Shown piece after piece: positions 1 to 6,737 of a stretch of 15,034 bases of DNA. Every line of letters begins with the position of its first letter. Positions within the stretch are counted from its first letter, which is position 1. The position numbers and the translations under genes are program-made. The notes beneath the pieces were generated by a model. That model did not search any database, was not told where the DNA came from, and saw only the letters and a list, made by a program, of their open reading frames with translations. The stretch comes from an uncultured Rothia sp. (lineage in GTDB: Bacteria; Actinomycetota; Actinomycetes; Actinomycetales; Micrococcaceae). Location of the stretch: NCBI GenBank assembly GCA_937935205.1, contig CALGXU010000410.1, forward strand, positions 1-15,034, given 5' to 3'.

Positions 1-48
1 AATGAAGAGCTGCTCTTCGTGATTCTCTACAGCAGTAGTATTCTGCAT
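1..48 (-). CDS. Partial CDS, N-terminal 16 codons (possibly truA)
   Basis: An ATG at 48 opens a minus-strand frame that stays open to the window edge and encodes MQNTTAVENHEEQLFI. A good ribosome binding site (GAAAGG, 7 nt spacer) lies just upstream. The frame begins downstream of the hairpin after rplQ, so it is the next gene in the same direction. In many actinobacteria the gene after rplQ is truA (tRNA pseudouridine synthase), which is the likeliest identity. Sixteen residues are too few to confirm this. A weak -10-like TACACT lies at 71-76, without a clear -35. The call as a start of a gene rests on the Shine-Dalgarno sequence and position only. Confidence 0.45.
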   Translation of the reverse strand, partial: MQNTTAVENHEEQLFI

Positions 49-149
49 TGGTGTGCCTTTCAGCGGTGATAGTGTACGAAAACATTGGCGAGGTTCTTGA
101 AGATTGGCTGCCCCCAGGAACAGCTTCATCTTAAAGTATGCAGATACGC

Positions 150-183
150 CAATCCGCCGCCCACAATAGTGGACGGCGGATTG
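150..183 (-). terminator. Hairpin downstream of rplQ, probable terminator
   Basis: A 15-bp stem with one mismatch (150-164 with 169-183) and an AATA loop sits about 40 nt past the rplQ stop. On the minus strand it is not followed by a U-run, so it would be a U-less terminator of the kind often proposed in actinobacteria, or an mRNA 3' end-stabilising structure. Its position between rplQ and the next start codon favours a transcription end. Confidence 0.55.
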
Positions 184-222
184 ACATATTTTAGGCTTAG
201 CCTAAATCAGCTGGAATCCGTA

Positions 223-876
223 TTACTCGGAAACCTTCTGTGCTGCTGCGCCACCTGCGGGGGCGTAACCTGCAGCCTCTGCCGACTCAGCGGAGTCGAA
301 CCAGATTTCAGCCTTGGTGCTGGAGTACCAGCGGGAACCGGGCACGTGGTACTTCATGGAATCGGCGTTACCCTTAACCTCGAAGCCCTCGGGAGCCTCG
401 CCGGACTCCAGAGGTGCGTGGGAACCTGCGGGCAGGCCCTCAGCTGCTTCAGCCTTGGGAGCCTCAGCTGCCTTCTCAGCAACCTTGGTTGCCTCAGCAA
501 CTGCACCCTTGGTTGCAACGGGCTCCATGACGAGCTCGATGACAGCCATGGGAGCATTGTCACCCTTGCGGTTACCGATCTTGATGATGCGGGTGTAACC
601 ACCGGGGCGCTCTGCCATTGCCGGAGCAATAACGGTGAAGAGCTCGTGCACGACGGACTTGTCGGTGATGGAACGCAGCACGCGACGGCGAGCAGCCAGG
701 TCGCCCTTCTTACCGAAGGTGATGAAGCGCTCTGCCACCGGACGCAGGCGCTTTGCCTTGGTCAGGGTGGTGGTGATGCGCTTGTGCTGGAACAGCTGCG
801 CCGACAGGTTGTTGAGCATGTGGCGCTCGTGGGTCGGGGAACCGCCGAGGCGGGGACCCTTAGTGGGAGTAGGCAT
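223..876 (-). CDS. rplQ: 50S ribosomal protein L17 (bL17) with C-terminal extra domain
   Basis: This gene encodes bL17, a 50S subunit protein near the peptide exit tunnel. Residues 1-121 are the conserved core (starts MPTPTKGPRLGGSPTHERHM and ends in ...VIELVMEP). The protein is 217 aa, much longer than the roughly 120-aa core family. Residues 122-163 form an Ala/Glu/Lys-rich linker. Residues 164-206 carry the pattern VKGNADSMKYHVPGSRWY, then TKAEIWF and an AEAAGY tail. This resembles the small domain known as 'sunset' in actinobacterial and nuclease-associated proteins. That assignment is from memory of the motif. The start ATG has GGAG 8 nt upstream. The gene is the last of the infA-rpoA operon, 105 nt after rpoA; a short hairpin (949-963) lies in that gap. 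Confidence 0.96.
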   Translation of the reverse strand: MPTPTKGPRLGGSPTHERHMLNNLSAQLFQHKRITTTLTKAKRLRPVAERFITFGKKGDLAARRRVLRSITDKSVVHELFTVIAPAMAERPGGYTRIIKIGNRKGDNAPMAVIELVMEPVATKGAVAEATKVAEKAAEAPKAEAAEGLPAGSHAPLESGEAPEGFEVKGNADSMKYHVPGSRWYSSTKAEIWFDSAESAEAAGYAPAGGAAAQKVSE

Positions 877-981
877 AGTTAAATCTCCATAGTTGCGTTC
901 CCTAACGCCCCAGCAGCGGAGCCTCTTAGGGAATCAAGTTTGACTGATCCCGGTGGAACCGGGTGAACTATTCGGTCGAAA

Positions 982-1974
982 TTATTCGCCGGAACCGTCT
1001 TCGTCATCAAGCGGGCGTGCAGCAGGCTCGAAACCGGGAGGGGAATCCTTCAGAGCCAGGCCGAGCTCGATGAGCTTTGCCTTGACCTCGTCAATGGACT
1101 TAGCACCGAAGTTACGGATGTCCATCAGGTCAGCTTCACTGCGGGTCACGAGCTCACCCACGGTGTGGATGCCCTCGCGCTTGAGGCAGTTGTAGGAGCG
1201 GACGGACATGTTCAGGTCCTCGATCGGCAGTGCCAGATCAGCGGCCATGGACTCGTCGGCGGGCGACGGGCCAACTTCGATACCCTCAGCTGCAATGTTC
1301 AGCTCACGTGCCAGGCCGAAGAGCTCGACCAGGGTGCTGCCTGCAGAAGCAACGGCGTCACGCGGTGCGATGGCTTCCTTGGTTTCGACGTCCAGGGTCA
1401 GGCTGTCGAAGTCGGTGCGCTGCTCAACACGGGTCGCGTTCACGCTGAAGGTAACCTTCAGAACCGGGGAGTAGATGGAGTCAACCGGGATACGGCCAAT
1501 CTCGCCATCGCCGACCTTGTTCTGAGCTGCAGTCACGTAGCCGCGACCGCGCTCAATAACCAGCTCAGCGTTGAAGTTTGCCGAGGCGTTCAGGGTTGCC
1601 AGGTGCAGTTCCGGGTTGTGGATCTCCACGCCAGCGGGAACCTCGATGTCGCCTGCGGTCAGTTCACCTTCGCCCTGCTTGCGCAGGTAGGCCACGACGG
1701 GCTCGTCGTTCTCAGAAGAGATGGAGAGCTTCTTGATGTTCAAGATGATCTCAGTGACGTCCTCGGTCACGCCGGGAACGGTGCTGAACTCGTGCAGTAC
1801 ACCATCAATGCGGACGCTGGTAACAGCGGCGCCGGGGATGGAGGACAGCAGAGTACGGCGGAGGGAGTTACCCATGGTGTAGCCGAAGCCGGGCTCCAGA
1901 GGCTCGATGGTGAAGCGCGAGCGGTTGGGCGCTACGACCTCTTCAGTCAGAGTGGGGCGCTGTGCAATAAGCAC
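982..1974 (-). CDS. rpoA: DNA-directed RNA polymerase alpha subunit
   Basis: The alpha subunit dimerises to start RNA polymerase assembly. Its C-terminal domain contacts UP-element DNA and activators. The product is 330 aa, close to the usual length. The N-terminal domain is recognisable from EPGFGYTMGNSLRRTLLSS (around residues 27-45), the dimerisation and beta-contact region. The alpha-CTD starts near residue 248 (LPIEDLNMSVRSYNCLKREG) and includes the helix-hairpin-helix segment with RNFGAKSIDEVKAKL. It ends in an acidic tail (DDEDGSGE). Translation starts at GTG, with AAAGGA at good spacing. Unlike the E. coli and mycobacterial alpha operons, no rpsD lies between rpsK and rpoA. A 138-nt gap with a strong hairpin is found there instead. 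Confidence 0.98.
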   Translation of the reverse strand: MLIAQRPTLTEEVVAPNRSRFTIEPLEPGFGYTMGNSLRRTLLSSIPGAAVTSVRIDGVLHEFSTVPGVTEDVTEIILNIKKLSISSENDEPVVAYLRKQGEGELTAGDIEVPAGVEIHNPELHLATLNASANFNAELVIERGRGYVTAAQNKVGDGEIGRIPVDSIYSPVLKVTFSVNATRVEQRTDFDSLTLDVETKEAIAPRDAVASAGSTLVELFGLARELNIAAEGIEVGPSPADESMAADLALPIEDLNMSVRSYNCLKREGIHTVGELVTRSEADLMDIRNFGAKSIDEVKAKLIELGLALKDSPPGFEPAARPLDDEDGSGE

Positions 1975-2060
1975 TTTGTTTCCTTTCGGTGAGCTCCGCT
2001 ATATGAGCCCACAGGTTGGGGAAAACATATCTTAGGAAGCAGACGGGTGTCTGTACTCTC

Positions 2061-2087
2061 CGGGTACAGCTCCGTGGAGCGTACCCG
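2061..2087 (-). promoter_or_regulatory. Strong intergenic hairpin between rpsK and rpoA
   Basis: The stem pairs 2061-2067 (CGGGTAC) with 2081-2087 (GTACCCG) and continues as GCTC/GAGC after one bulged base. No U-run follows on the minus strand, so simple intrinsic termination is unlikely. RNA processing, attenuation or protection of the ribosomal-protein message from the rpoA message are possible. It lies where other bacteria carry rpsD. Confidence 0.5.
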
Positions 2088-2112
2088 TCGAGGGATTAGG
2101 TCAGGAACCTAA

Positions 2113-2520
2113 TTAGACGCGGCGGCGCTTCGGGGGACGGCAACCGTTGTGTGCAACGGGGGTAACGTCCTGAATCGAACCGACCTCGAGGCCTGCAGCC
2201 TGCAGGGAACGGATTGCGGTTTCGCGACCGGAACCGGGGCCCTTGACGAACACGTCAACCTTGCGGACGCCGTGCTCCTTGGCGCGGTTTGCAGCAGCCT
2301 CAGCAGCCAGCTGTGCGGCGTAGGGGGTGGACTTACGGGAGCCCTTGAAGCCCATGTCGCCAGCGGAGGACCAGGAGATCACTGCACCGGTGGGATCGGT
2401 GATGGAGACGATGGTGTTGTTGAAGGTCGACTTGATGTGAGCCTGACCAGCAACGATGTTCTTGCTAACCTTGCGGCGGTTGGTCTTACGAGCTGCCGCA
2501 GCGCGAGTCTTGGGAGGCAT
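2113..2520 (-). CDS. rpsK: 30S ribosomal protein S11 (uS11)
   Basis: uS11 forms part of the 30S platform and contacts 16S rRNA and mRNA near the E site. The 135-aa product has the family core: HIKSTFNNTIVSITDPTGAV, WSSAGDMGFKGSRKSTPYAA, and the C-terminal DVTPVAHNGCRPPKRRRV with its basic tail. The N-terminus is a short Ala/Arg/Lys-rich extension (MPPKTRAAAARKTNRRKVSK), normal for actinobacteria. The start ATG has GGAG 8 nt upstream. It follows rpsM by 68 nt in the alpha-type operon. Confidence 0.98.
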   Translation of the reverse strand: MPPKTRAAAARKTNRRKVSKNIVAGQAHIKSTFNNTIVSITDPTGAVISWSSAGDMGFKGSRKSTPYAAQLAAEAAANRAKEHGVRKVDVFVKGPGSGRETAIRSLQAAGLEVGSIQDVTPVAHNGCRPPKRRRV

Positions 2521-2588
2521 TTTTGATTCTCCTACAAAGGTTTACTTATACGTTGGTCGGATAGAGATATCCAACAGAGCAACGTGTC

Positions 2589-2957
2589 TTACTTCTTCTT
2601 ACCTGCGACGGTACGCTTCGGGCCCTTGCGGGTACGTGCGTTAGTCTTGGTGCGCTGACCGTGAACCGGCAGGCCGCGGCGGTGGCGCAGGCCCTGGTAA
2701 GAACCGATTTCAACCTTACGGCGGATGTCAGCTGCAACCTCGCGGCGAAGATCACCTTCAACCTTGTAGTTGCCTTCGATGAAGTCACGAAGTGCCACGA
2801 GCTCCTGGTCGGTCAGGTCCTTGACGCGGGTGTCAGGGTTGACGCCGGTAGCAGCGAGGGTTTCGTGTGCACGGGTCTTGCCCACGCCGTAGATGTAAGT
2901 GAGAGCAACTTCCACGCGCTTTTCGCGGGGAATATCAACTCCAGCGAGACGTGCCAT
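2589..2957 (-). CDS. rpsM: 30S ribosomal protein S13 (uS13)
   Basis: uS13 sits in the head of the 30S subunit and contacts the P-site tRNA and the 50S subunit (bridges B1a and B1b). The 122-aa product shows the typical start MARLAGVDIPREKRVEVALTY, the helix-two-turn-helix segment IYGVGKTRAHETL, and the C-terminal basic tail RGLPVHGQRTKTNARTRKGP ending in KKK. Length is normal. A good AAGGAG lies 8 nt upstream of ATG. The gene is separated from rpmJ by a structured 174-nt gap. Confidence 0.98.
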   Translation of the reverse strand: MARLAGVDIPREKRVEVALTYIYGVGKTRAHETLAATGVNPDTRVKDLTDQELVALRDFIEGNYKVEGDLRREVAADIRRKVEIGSYQGLRHRRGLPVHGQRTKTNARTRKGPKRTVAGKKK

Positions 2958-3131
2958 ACTGGCTTCTCCTTGTTGTTTTCCAGAGGTCTATAGCATCACT
3001 GCCCGGGTTGTTCTGACCCGGTCCCCGGCCTCTGAGTCCGGAGGTATCCGAAGGCGCCTCGTTGGCGTTGCTTCGGAGCGGTGCCTATGACAATTCCGCC
3101 CGTGGGCGGTTATGAAGTCAGCTGCTAGGGA
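2958..3131 (-). promoter_or_regulatory. Structured rpmJ-rpsM intergenic region
   Basis: These 174 nt carry at least three hairpins: CCGCC/GGCGG around 3098-3112, a longer one at 3047-3077 (TCCGAAG with CTTCGGA, plus inner GCGCC/GGCG), and CCGGGT/ACCCGG around 3002-3020. None ends in a U-run on the minus strand. The density of stems suggests post-transcriptional control of rpsM-rpsK or a processing region. That role is inferred from structure only. Confidence 0.45.
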
Positions 3132-3245
3132 TTAGCCCTGGCGCTGCTTGTGGCGCGGGTTTTCGCAGATCACCATGACCACACCGTGACGGCGGATCAC
3201 CTTGCACTTATCGCAGATCGGCTTAACGCTCGGCTTGACCTTCAT
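3132..3245 (-). CDS. rpmJ: 50S ribosomal protein L36 (bL36), zinc-binding type
   Basis: bL36 is a tiny 50S protein that stabilises 23S rRNA near the peptidyl transferase region. The 37-aa product starts MKVKPSVKPICDKCKVIRRH. It holds the complete zinc ribbon ligands Cys11, Cys14, Cys27 and His32, so it is the zinc-binding (C+) form. I chose the ATG at 3245 because AAAGGA precedes it at good spacing and the length then matches the family. A longer in-frame start at 3332 would add 29 residues that match nothing. It follows infA by 124 nt. Two hairpins lie in that gap (3336-3361 and 3290-3313). Confidence 0.97.
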   Translation of the reverse strand: MKVKPSVKPICDKCKVIRRHGVVMVICENPRHKQRQG

Positions 3246-3369
3246 CGCATTCCTTTTGATTGCAACTTGATTACTGGCGAGATAAGAGGTTCCCTCACTT
3301 ACGTTGGGGAACTGCGTTATCCCTTTGAACACGATTTAAACGCCGCCAGGGGCGACGTTTATCTCGGGT

Positions 3370-3591
3370 TTACTTGTAACGGTAGACGATACGACCTCGG
3401 GAAAGGTCGTAGGGGCTCAGTTCCACTACTACTCGGTCCTCAGGCAGGATGCGAATGTAGTGCTGACGCATCTTGCCCGAGATGTGTGCGAGAACCTTGT
3501 GGCCGTTATCCAGCTCAACACGGAACATCGCGTTGGGCAGAGCTTCAACCACAGAGCCTTCAATCTCGATGACGCCGTCTTTCTTAGCCAT
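3370..3591 (-). CDS. infA: Translation initiation factor IF-1
   Basis: IF-1 binds the A site of the 30S subunit during initiation and works with IF-2 and IF-3. The 73-aa product is a single OB-fold (S1-like) domain with the family pattern KKDGVIEIEGSVVEALPNAM, FRVEL-NGH, HISGKMR, and RILPEDRV, ending RGRIVYRYK. Length is normal. GGAGG lies only 2 nt from the ATG, a short spacing for so strong a ribosome binding site. It is the first gene of the infA-rpmJ-rpsM-rpsK-rpoA-rplQ operon. Its leader contains a GC-rich hairpin and a perfect palindrome (see the leader entry). Confidence 0.98.
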   Translation of the reverse strand: MAKKDGVIEIEGSVVEALPNAMFRVELDNGHKVLAHISGKMRQHYIRILPEDRVVVELSPYDLSRGRIVYRYK

Positions 3592-3721
3592 ATCCTCCGC
3601 TAACGTCGGTGCCCGTCGCAGGTGCGGCGGGCAAATGTATCTTCTGTTTGTGAGCTCACCGCGGTGAGGTGCTAGGGCGTTTTAAGGCGCACTTAACACT
3701 GGCACAAACAACCAACTGTTA
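3592..3721 (-). promoter_or_regulatory. infA operon 5' leader with hairpin and perfect palindrome
   Basis: Downstream of the candidate promoter, the leader of about 120 nt has a perfect 14-bp palindrome CTCACCGCGGTGAG (3655-3668). A GC-rich hairpin (GCCCG..CGGGC, 3611-3632) ends 19 nt before the infA start. These could set mRNA stability or access to the ribosome binding site. The palindrome could also be a DNA operator. Function is not shown. Confidence 0.4.
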
Positions 3722-3750
3722 ACTCTACGGCAAAGACCATGGAAAAACAA
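3722..3750 (-). promoter_or_regulatory. Candidate promoter of the infA-rplQ operon
   Basis: On the minus strand TTGTTT (3750-3745) and TAGAGT (3727-3722) are separated by exactly 17 nt. The -10 matches the consensus at 4 of 6 bases and the -35 at 3 of 6, which is usual for actinobacterial housekeeping promoters. It sits just downstream of the rlmN terminator and upstream of infA, where a promoter is expected. The same -10 hexamer and spacing occur before map. Confidence 0.5.
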
Positions 3751-3784
3751 CCGTGATTTTTATGACATCAGGCACTTAAGGTTT

Positions 3785-3850
3785 AAAAAGAAGAAGCCCC
3801 TCCCCCACTCTTGAGAAAGCCTTAAGGACTTCCTTGCGTGGGAAAGGGGC
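3785..3850 (-). terminator. Intrinsic terminator after rlmN
   Basis: A 13-bp stem (3838-3850 with 3796-3808, including two G-U pairs) is capped by a loop that can fold a small extra AAGG/CCTT hairpin. On the minus strand it is followed by TTCTTCTTTTT (3795-3785). It begins 28 nt past the rlmN stop and ends the map-rlmN transcript before the infA operon. Confidence 0.88.
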
Positions 3851-3877
3851 ACCGTTTATCGGTTACAGCTCAGCCGC

Positions 3878-5092
3878 TTAGTCTTCCTTAGCGGCAAGCT
3901 GACCGCATGCACCATCAATATCGGAACCGCGAGTATCACGAATAGTCGTCGGAATACCGTGGGCACGCAGACGCTCAACAAAGTTCTGCTCAACGCCCTT
4001 ACGGGATGCCGTCCACTTTGAACCCGGGGTCGGGTTCAGCGGAATCGGGTTCACGTGCACCCAGCCGCGGCCGCGCTGCGCCAGCTTCTTACCGAGCAAA
4101 TCCGCACGCCAGCCCTGATCGTTAATATCGCGAATCAGCGCGTACTCAATGGAGACACGGCGGCCGGTCGTACGGTAGTAGTCATACGCAGCGTCCAGAG
4201 TCTCGTCAACCTTCCAACGCTGGTTAATCGGGATTAGCTCATCACGCAGCTCATCATCCGGAGCGTGCAGAGACAGCGCCAAAGTAATGGGCAGCTTCTC
4301 CAGCTCAAACTTACGAATACCCGGCACCAGACCCACGGTCGACATGGTCAGACCACGAGCAGAAATACCGAGGCCCTCGGGCGAAGGGTCAATCAGGCGG
4401 TGCACTGCACCCATGGTTGCCTTGTAGTTAGCGAGCGCCTCGCCCATACCCATGAAGACAATGTTGGAAACACGCAACGGACGGGTATCCTCAGAACCGC
4501 CTTCTGCTTCTTCCAGGCCCTTCATCTGCTTCAGGTAGCGGGCACCGGCAACGACCTGCTCCACAATTTCTGCGGTGGACAGGTTACGGGTCAAACCCTG
4601 CTGACCGGTCGCGCAGAAGGGGCAGTTCATACCGCAGCCAGCCTGCGAAGAAATGCACATGGTCACACGGTTGTCATAGCGCATGATGACGGACTCAATG
4701 AGCGCACCATCAAAGAGACGGTGCACAACCTTCAGGGTGTCGCCACCGTCAGCCTCGAGGGTACGGACCGGAGTCAGAAGCTGGGGCATCGCCTGAGCAA
4801 CCATCTGCTCGCGGTCCTTAGCCGGCAGGTCAGTCATCTCAGCGGGGTCAGTGACCAGACGCTCAAAATAGTGCTTGGACAACTGGGATGCACGGAACGA
4901 CTGGTAGCCCAGTTCCTTCAGAAATTCGCGGCGACCAGCCATGTCGAAGTCAGCGATATGCTTGGGCGGCTTCGCACGGCGCGGTGCTTTCAGGGCAATC
5001 TGGCCGGGTGCAGGGCGAACGTTCGAGATTTCAACCGGCACCTTGGTCGTAGCGGGTGCGGTTGCCTCGCCGCTATTGAGAGTTTCGCTCAT
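3878..5092 (-). CDS. rlmN: Dual-specificity RNA methyltransferase RlmN (23S A2503 / tRNA A37)
   Basis: RlmN is a radical-SAM enzyme that places a C2 methyl group on A2503 of 23S rRNA and on A37 of some tRNAs, which supports accurate translation. The 404-aa product has the radical-SAM cluster motif CxxxCxxC (Cys153, Cys157, Cys160 in AGCGMNCPFCATGQQG). Both mechanistic cysteines are present: Cys146 (MCISSQ, equivalent to E. coli C118) and Cys396 (DIDGACGQLA, equivalent to C355). A short acidic insertion (EEAEGGSED) lies near residues 194-202. I chose ATG 5092 over 5137 because AAGGAAG lies 7 nt upstream and the added residues are not family-like. The first about 45 residues are a Pro/Ala-rich extension. 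It follows map by 124 nt and is closed by a terminator. Confidence 0.96.
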   Translation of the reverse strand: MSETLNSGEATAPATTKVPVEISNVRPAPGQIALKAPRRAKPPKHIADFDMAGRREFLKELGYQSFRASQLSKHYFERLVTDPAEMTDLPAKDREQMVAQAMPQLLTPVRTLEADGGDTLKVVHRLFDGALIESVIMRYDNRVTMCISSQAGCGMNCPFCATGQQGLTRNLSTAEIVEQVVAGARYLKQMKGLEEAEGGSEDTRPLRVSNIVFMGMGEALANYKATMGAVHRLIDPSPEGLGISARGLTMSTVGLVPGIRKFELEKLPITLALSLHAPDDELRDELIPINQRWKVDETLDAAYDYYRTTGRRVSIEYALIRDINDQGWRADLLGKKLAQRGRGWVHVNPIPLNPTPGSKWTASRKGVEQNFVERLRAHGIPTTIRDTRGSDIDGACGQLAAKED

Positions 5093-5216
5093 GGAGCTTC
5101 TTCCTTGTGATGTGGATGCTTTCGGATGCGCTATCACGCACCGGACCGGGTTTGCCGGTTTCTTCGGGTGGAGGTGGGGCAGCTAAAGGTGGGTTCCCCT
5201 CCCCTAGCGGTGGGAC

Positions 5217-6053
5217 TTAGGCGGGAATCGGAACCGGGGTCACGCCAAAGCGAGCCAGTTCGCTTGCGCCACCGTCTTCTGCGGTCAGAACCCAGATACC
5301 GTCGCTGTGCACAGCAACGGAGTGCTCCCACTGGCATGCATCGGAGCCGTCAACGGTCACAACAGTCCAGTCGTCGGAGAGCACCTTGGTCTCGATGGAA
5401 CCGGTGACGAGCATCGGTTCGATAGCGAAAGCCATGCCGGGCTTAATCTTCGGGCCCATGTCACGCACAGCGTAGTTCAGTACGTCCGGTGCCATGTGCA
5501 TCTGGGAACCGATACCGTGACCCACGTAGTCTTCAATGATGCCGTACTTATCGCCGTATTCTTCGGTCACGTACGCTTCGATAGCAAGACCGATTTCGCC
5601 GACCTTCTTTGCGGTTGCCAGGGCAGCAATACCGTGCCACATTGCCTCACGGGTGACGGCGGAGAGCTCGGCGCGTGCTTCGCTCACGTTGCCAACCAGT
5701 ACGGTGCGCGCCGAATCGCCGTGCCACTGGCGGTTGGTTGCGGGATCAATAACGTACGCACCACCGTCGATGGAGAGAATGTCGCCATCCTTGAGCACGT
5801 AGTCGCCGGGGATACCGTGAACAACCTCGTGGTTGACGGAGGTGCATACGGTTGCCGGGTAATCGTAGTAGCCGTAGAAGTTGGAGGTGCCACCCAGTTC
5901 CAGCATGGTGCGTTCAAAGGCGGCGTTCACCTCTGCGGTGGTTACGCCGGGGCGCGCTGCCGCCACCGCCGCATCAAGTGCACGGCTGGTAATGACGCCT
6001 GCACGAGCCATCTGCTGAAGCTGTGCATTGGTTTTGATTTCGACTCGTGCCAT
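5217..6053 (-). CDS. map: Methionine aminopeptidase, type I
   Basis: The enzyme removes the initiator methionine from nascent proteins at the ribosome exit. The 278-aa product has the five metal ligands of the pita-bread fold: Asp96 (LSIDGGA), Asp113 (WHGDSA), His179 (YVGHGIG), Glu212 (FAIEPM) and Glu243 (QWEHSVAV). His79 (EVVHGIP) matches the active-site His. The spacing between the two aspartates is 17 residues instead of 11 in the E. coli enzyme, a 6-residue insertion around VIDPATNRQ. No N-terminal zinc/SH3-type extension is present. ATG is preceded by AAGGAG with 5 nt spacing. It lies downstream of adk, as in many spc regions, but behind a strong hairpin and a possible promoter of its own. 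Confidence 0.96.
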   Translation of the reverse strand: MARVEIKTNAQLQQMARAGVITSRALDAAVAAARPGVTTAEVNAAFERTMLELGGTSNFYGYYDYPATVCTSVNHEVVHGIPGDYVLKDGDILSIDGGAYVIDPATNRQWHGDSARTVLVGNVSEARAELSAVTREAMWHGIAALATAKKVGEIGLAIEAYVTEEYGDKYGIIEDYVGHGIGSQMHMAPDVLNYAVRDMGPKIKPGMAFAIEPMLVTGSIETKVLSDDWTVVTVDGSDACQWEHSVAVHSDGIWVLTAEDGGASELARFGVTPVPIPA

Positions 6054-6095
6054 TCTGGCTCCTTAGGTATGTGGGGCGGTATGCCCAAGCTTAGA

Positions 6096-6124
6096 ACTCT
6101 ACAGACAGCACTGTACCCCCGCAA
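6096..6124 (-). promoter_or_regulatory. Candidate map promoter
   Basis: On the minus strand TTGCGG (6124-6119) and TAGAGT (6101-6096) are 17 nt apart. The -35 part lies within the downstream arm of the adk-map hairpin. Matches to consensus are moderate (3/6 and 4/6). The identical -10 hexamer and spacing before infA add some support. Confidence 0.35.
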
Positions 6125-6166
6125 GTCTTTGTGATGCATCATGCACCTCAAATTGCGGGGGTACAG
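6111..6166 (-). terminator. Strong hairpin between adk and map (terminator or attenuator)
   Basis: A perfect 14-bp stem pairs 6111-6124 (CTGTACCCCCGCAA) with 6153-6166. Its loop can form an inner GATGCATC stem. It starts 7 nt past the adk stop. No U-run follows on the minus strand, so it is either a U-less terminator, an RNA processing site, or a barrier to 3' decay. Confidence 0.5.
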
Positions 6167-6173
6167 CAGAAGA

Positions 6174-6737
6174 TTACTTCAGAGCGTCGAGGATGCGCTC
6201 GGTGACTTCAGCAATCTCGCCGAGGCCGTTAACTTCCTTGACGATGCCGCGTTCGCGGTAGATTGCGATCAGCGGTGCGGTCTCTTCTTCGTAGACCTTC
6301 AGGCGGTGACGGATTACCTCTTCGTTGTCATCGGTGCGACCCTGCTCTGCTGCGCGGTTGAGCAGACGCTCGACGAGTTCGTCGTTGTCTGCAACCAGCA
6401 GGAGAACGCGGTCGATCTTCTCGCCCTTGGCTTCGAGGATGGAGTCCAGCTCGTGCACCTGGGAAGTGTTGCGGGGGTAGCCGTCGAGCAGGAAGCCGTT
6501 GACGACGTCGCTTTCCGCCAGGCGTGCGCGCACCATGTTGTTGGTGACGGAGTCGGGAACCAGGTTGCCGGAGTCGATGTACGACTTCGCTTCCTTGCCC
6601 AGTTCGGTCTCTTCCTTGATGTTCTTGCGGAAGATATCACCGGTGGAAATCGCGGGAATCTTCAGCGCTTCAGCGATCTTGACGGCCTGGGTGCCCTTAC
6701 CGGCACCGGGAGGGCCGACGATGAGCAGACGGTTCAT
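6174..6737 (-). CDS. adk: Adenylate kinase (short-LID type)
   Basis: Adenylate kinase interconverts ATP + AMP and 2 ADP in the cytosol and keeps the adenylate pool balanced. The 187-aa product starts MNRLLIVGPPGAGKGTQ with the P-loop at residues 8-16. ISTGDIFR and FLLDGYPRNTSQ are the AMP-binding and catalytic motifs. The LID is short (RAAEQGRTDDNEEVIRHRL) and has no zinc cysteines, which is typical for actinobacteria. The ATG overlaps the secY stop by 4 nt (ATGA), so the two genes are translationally coupled. Confidence 0.97.
   Translation of the reverse strand: MNRLLIVGPPGAGKGTQAVKIAEALKIPAISTGDIFRKNIKEETELGKEAKSYIDSGNLVPDSVTNNMVRARLAESDVVNGFLLDGYPRNTSQVHELDSILEAKGEKIDRVLLLVADNDELVERLLNRAAEQGRTDDNEEVIRHRLKVYEEETAPLIAIYRERGIVKEVNGLGEIAEVTERILDALK

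Noticed and set aside
85..882. Long plus-strand frame opposite rplQ
   Set aside because: Shadow of rplQ. Composition is Cys/Leu/Gly-rich and no known motif is present.
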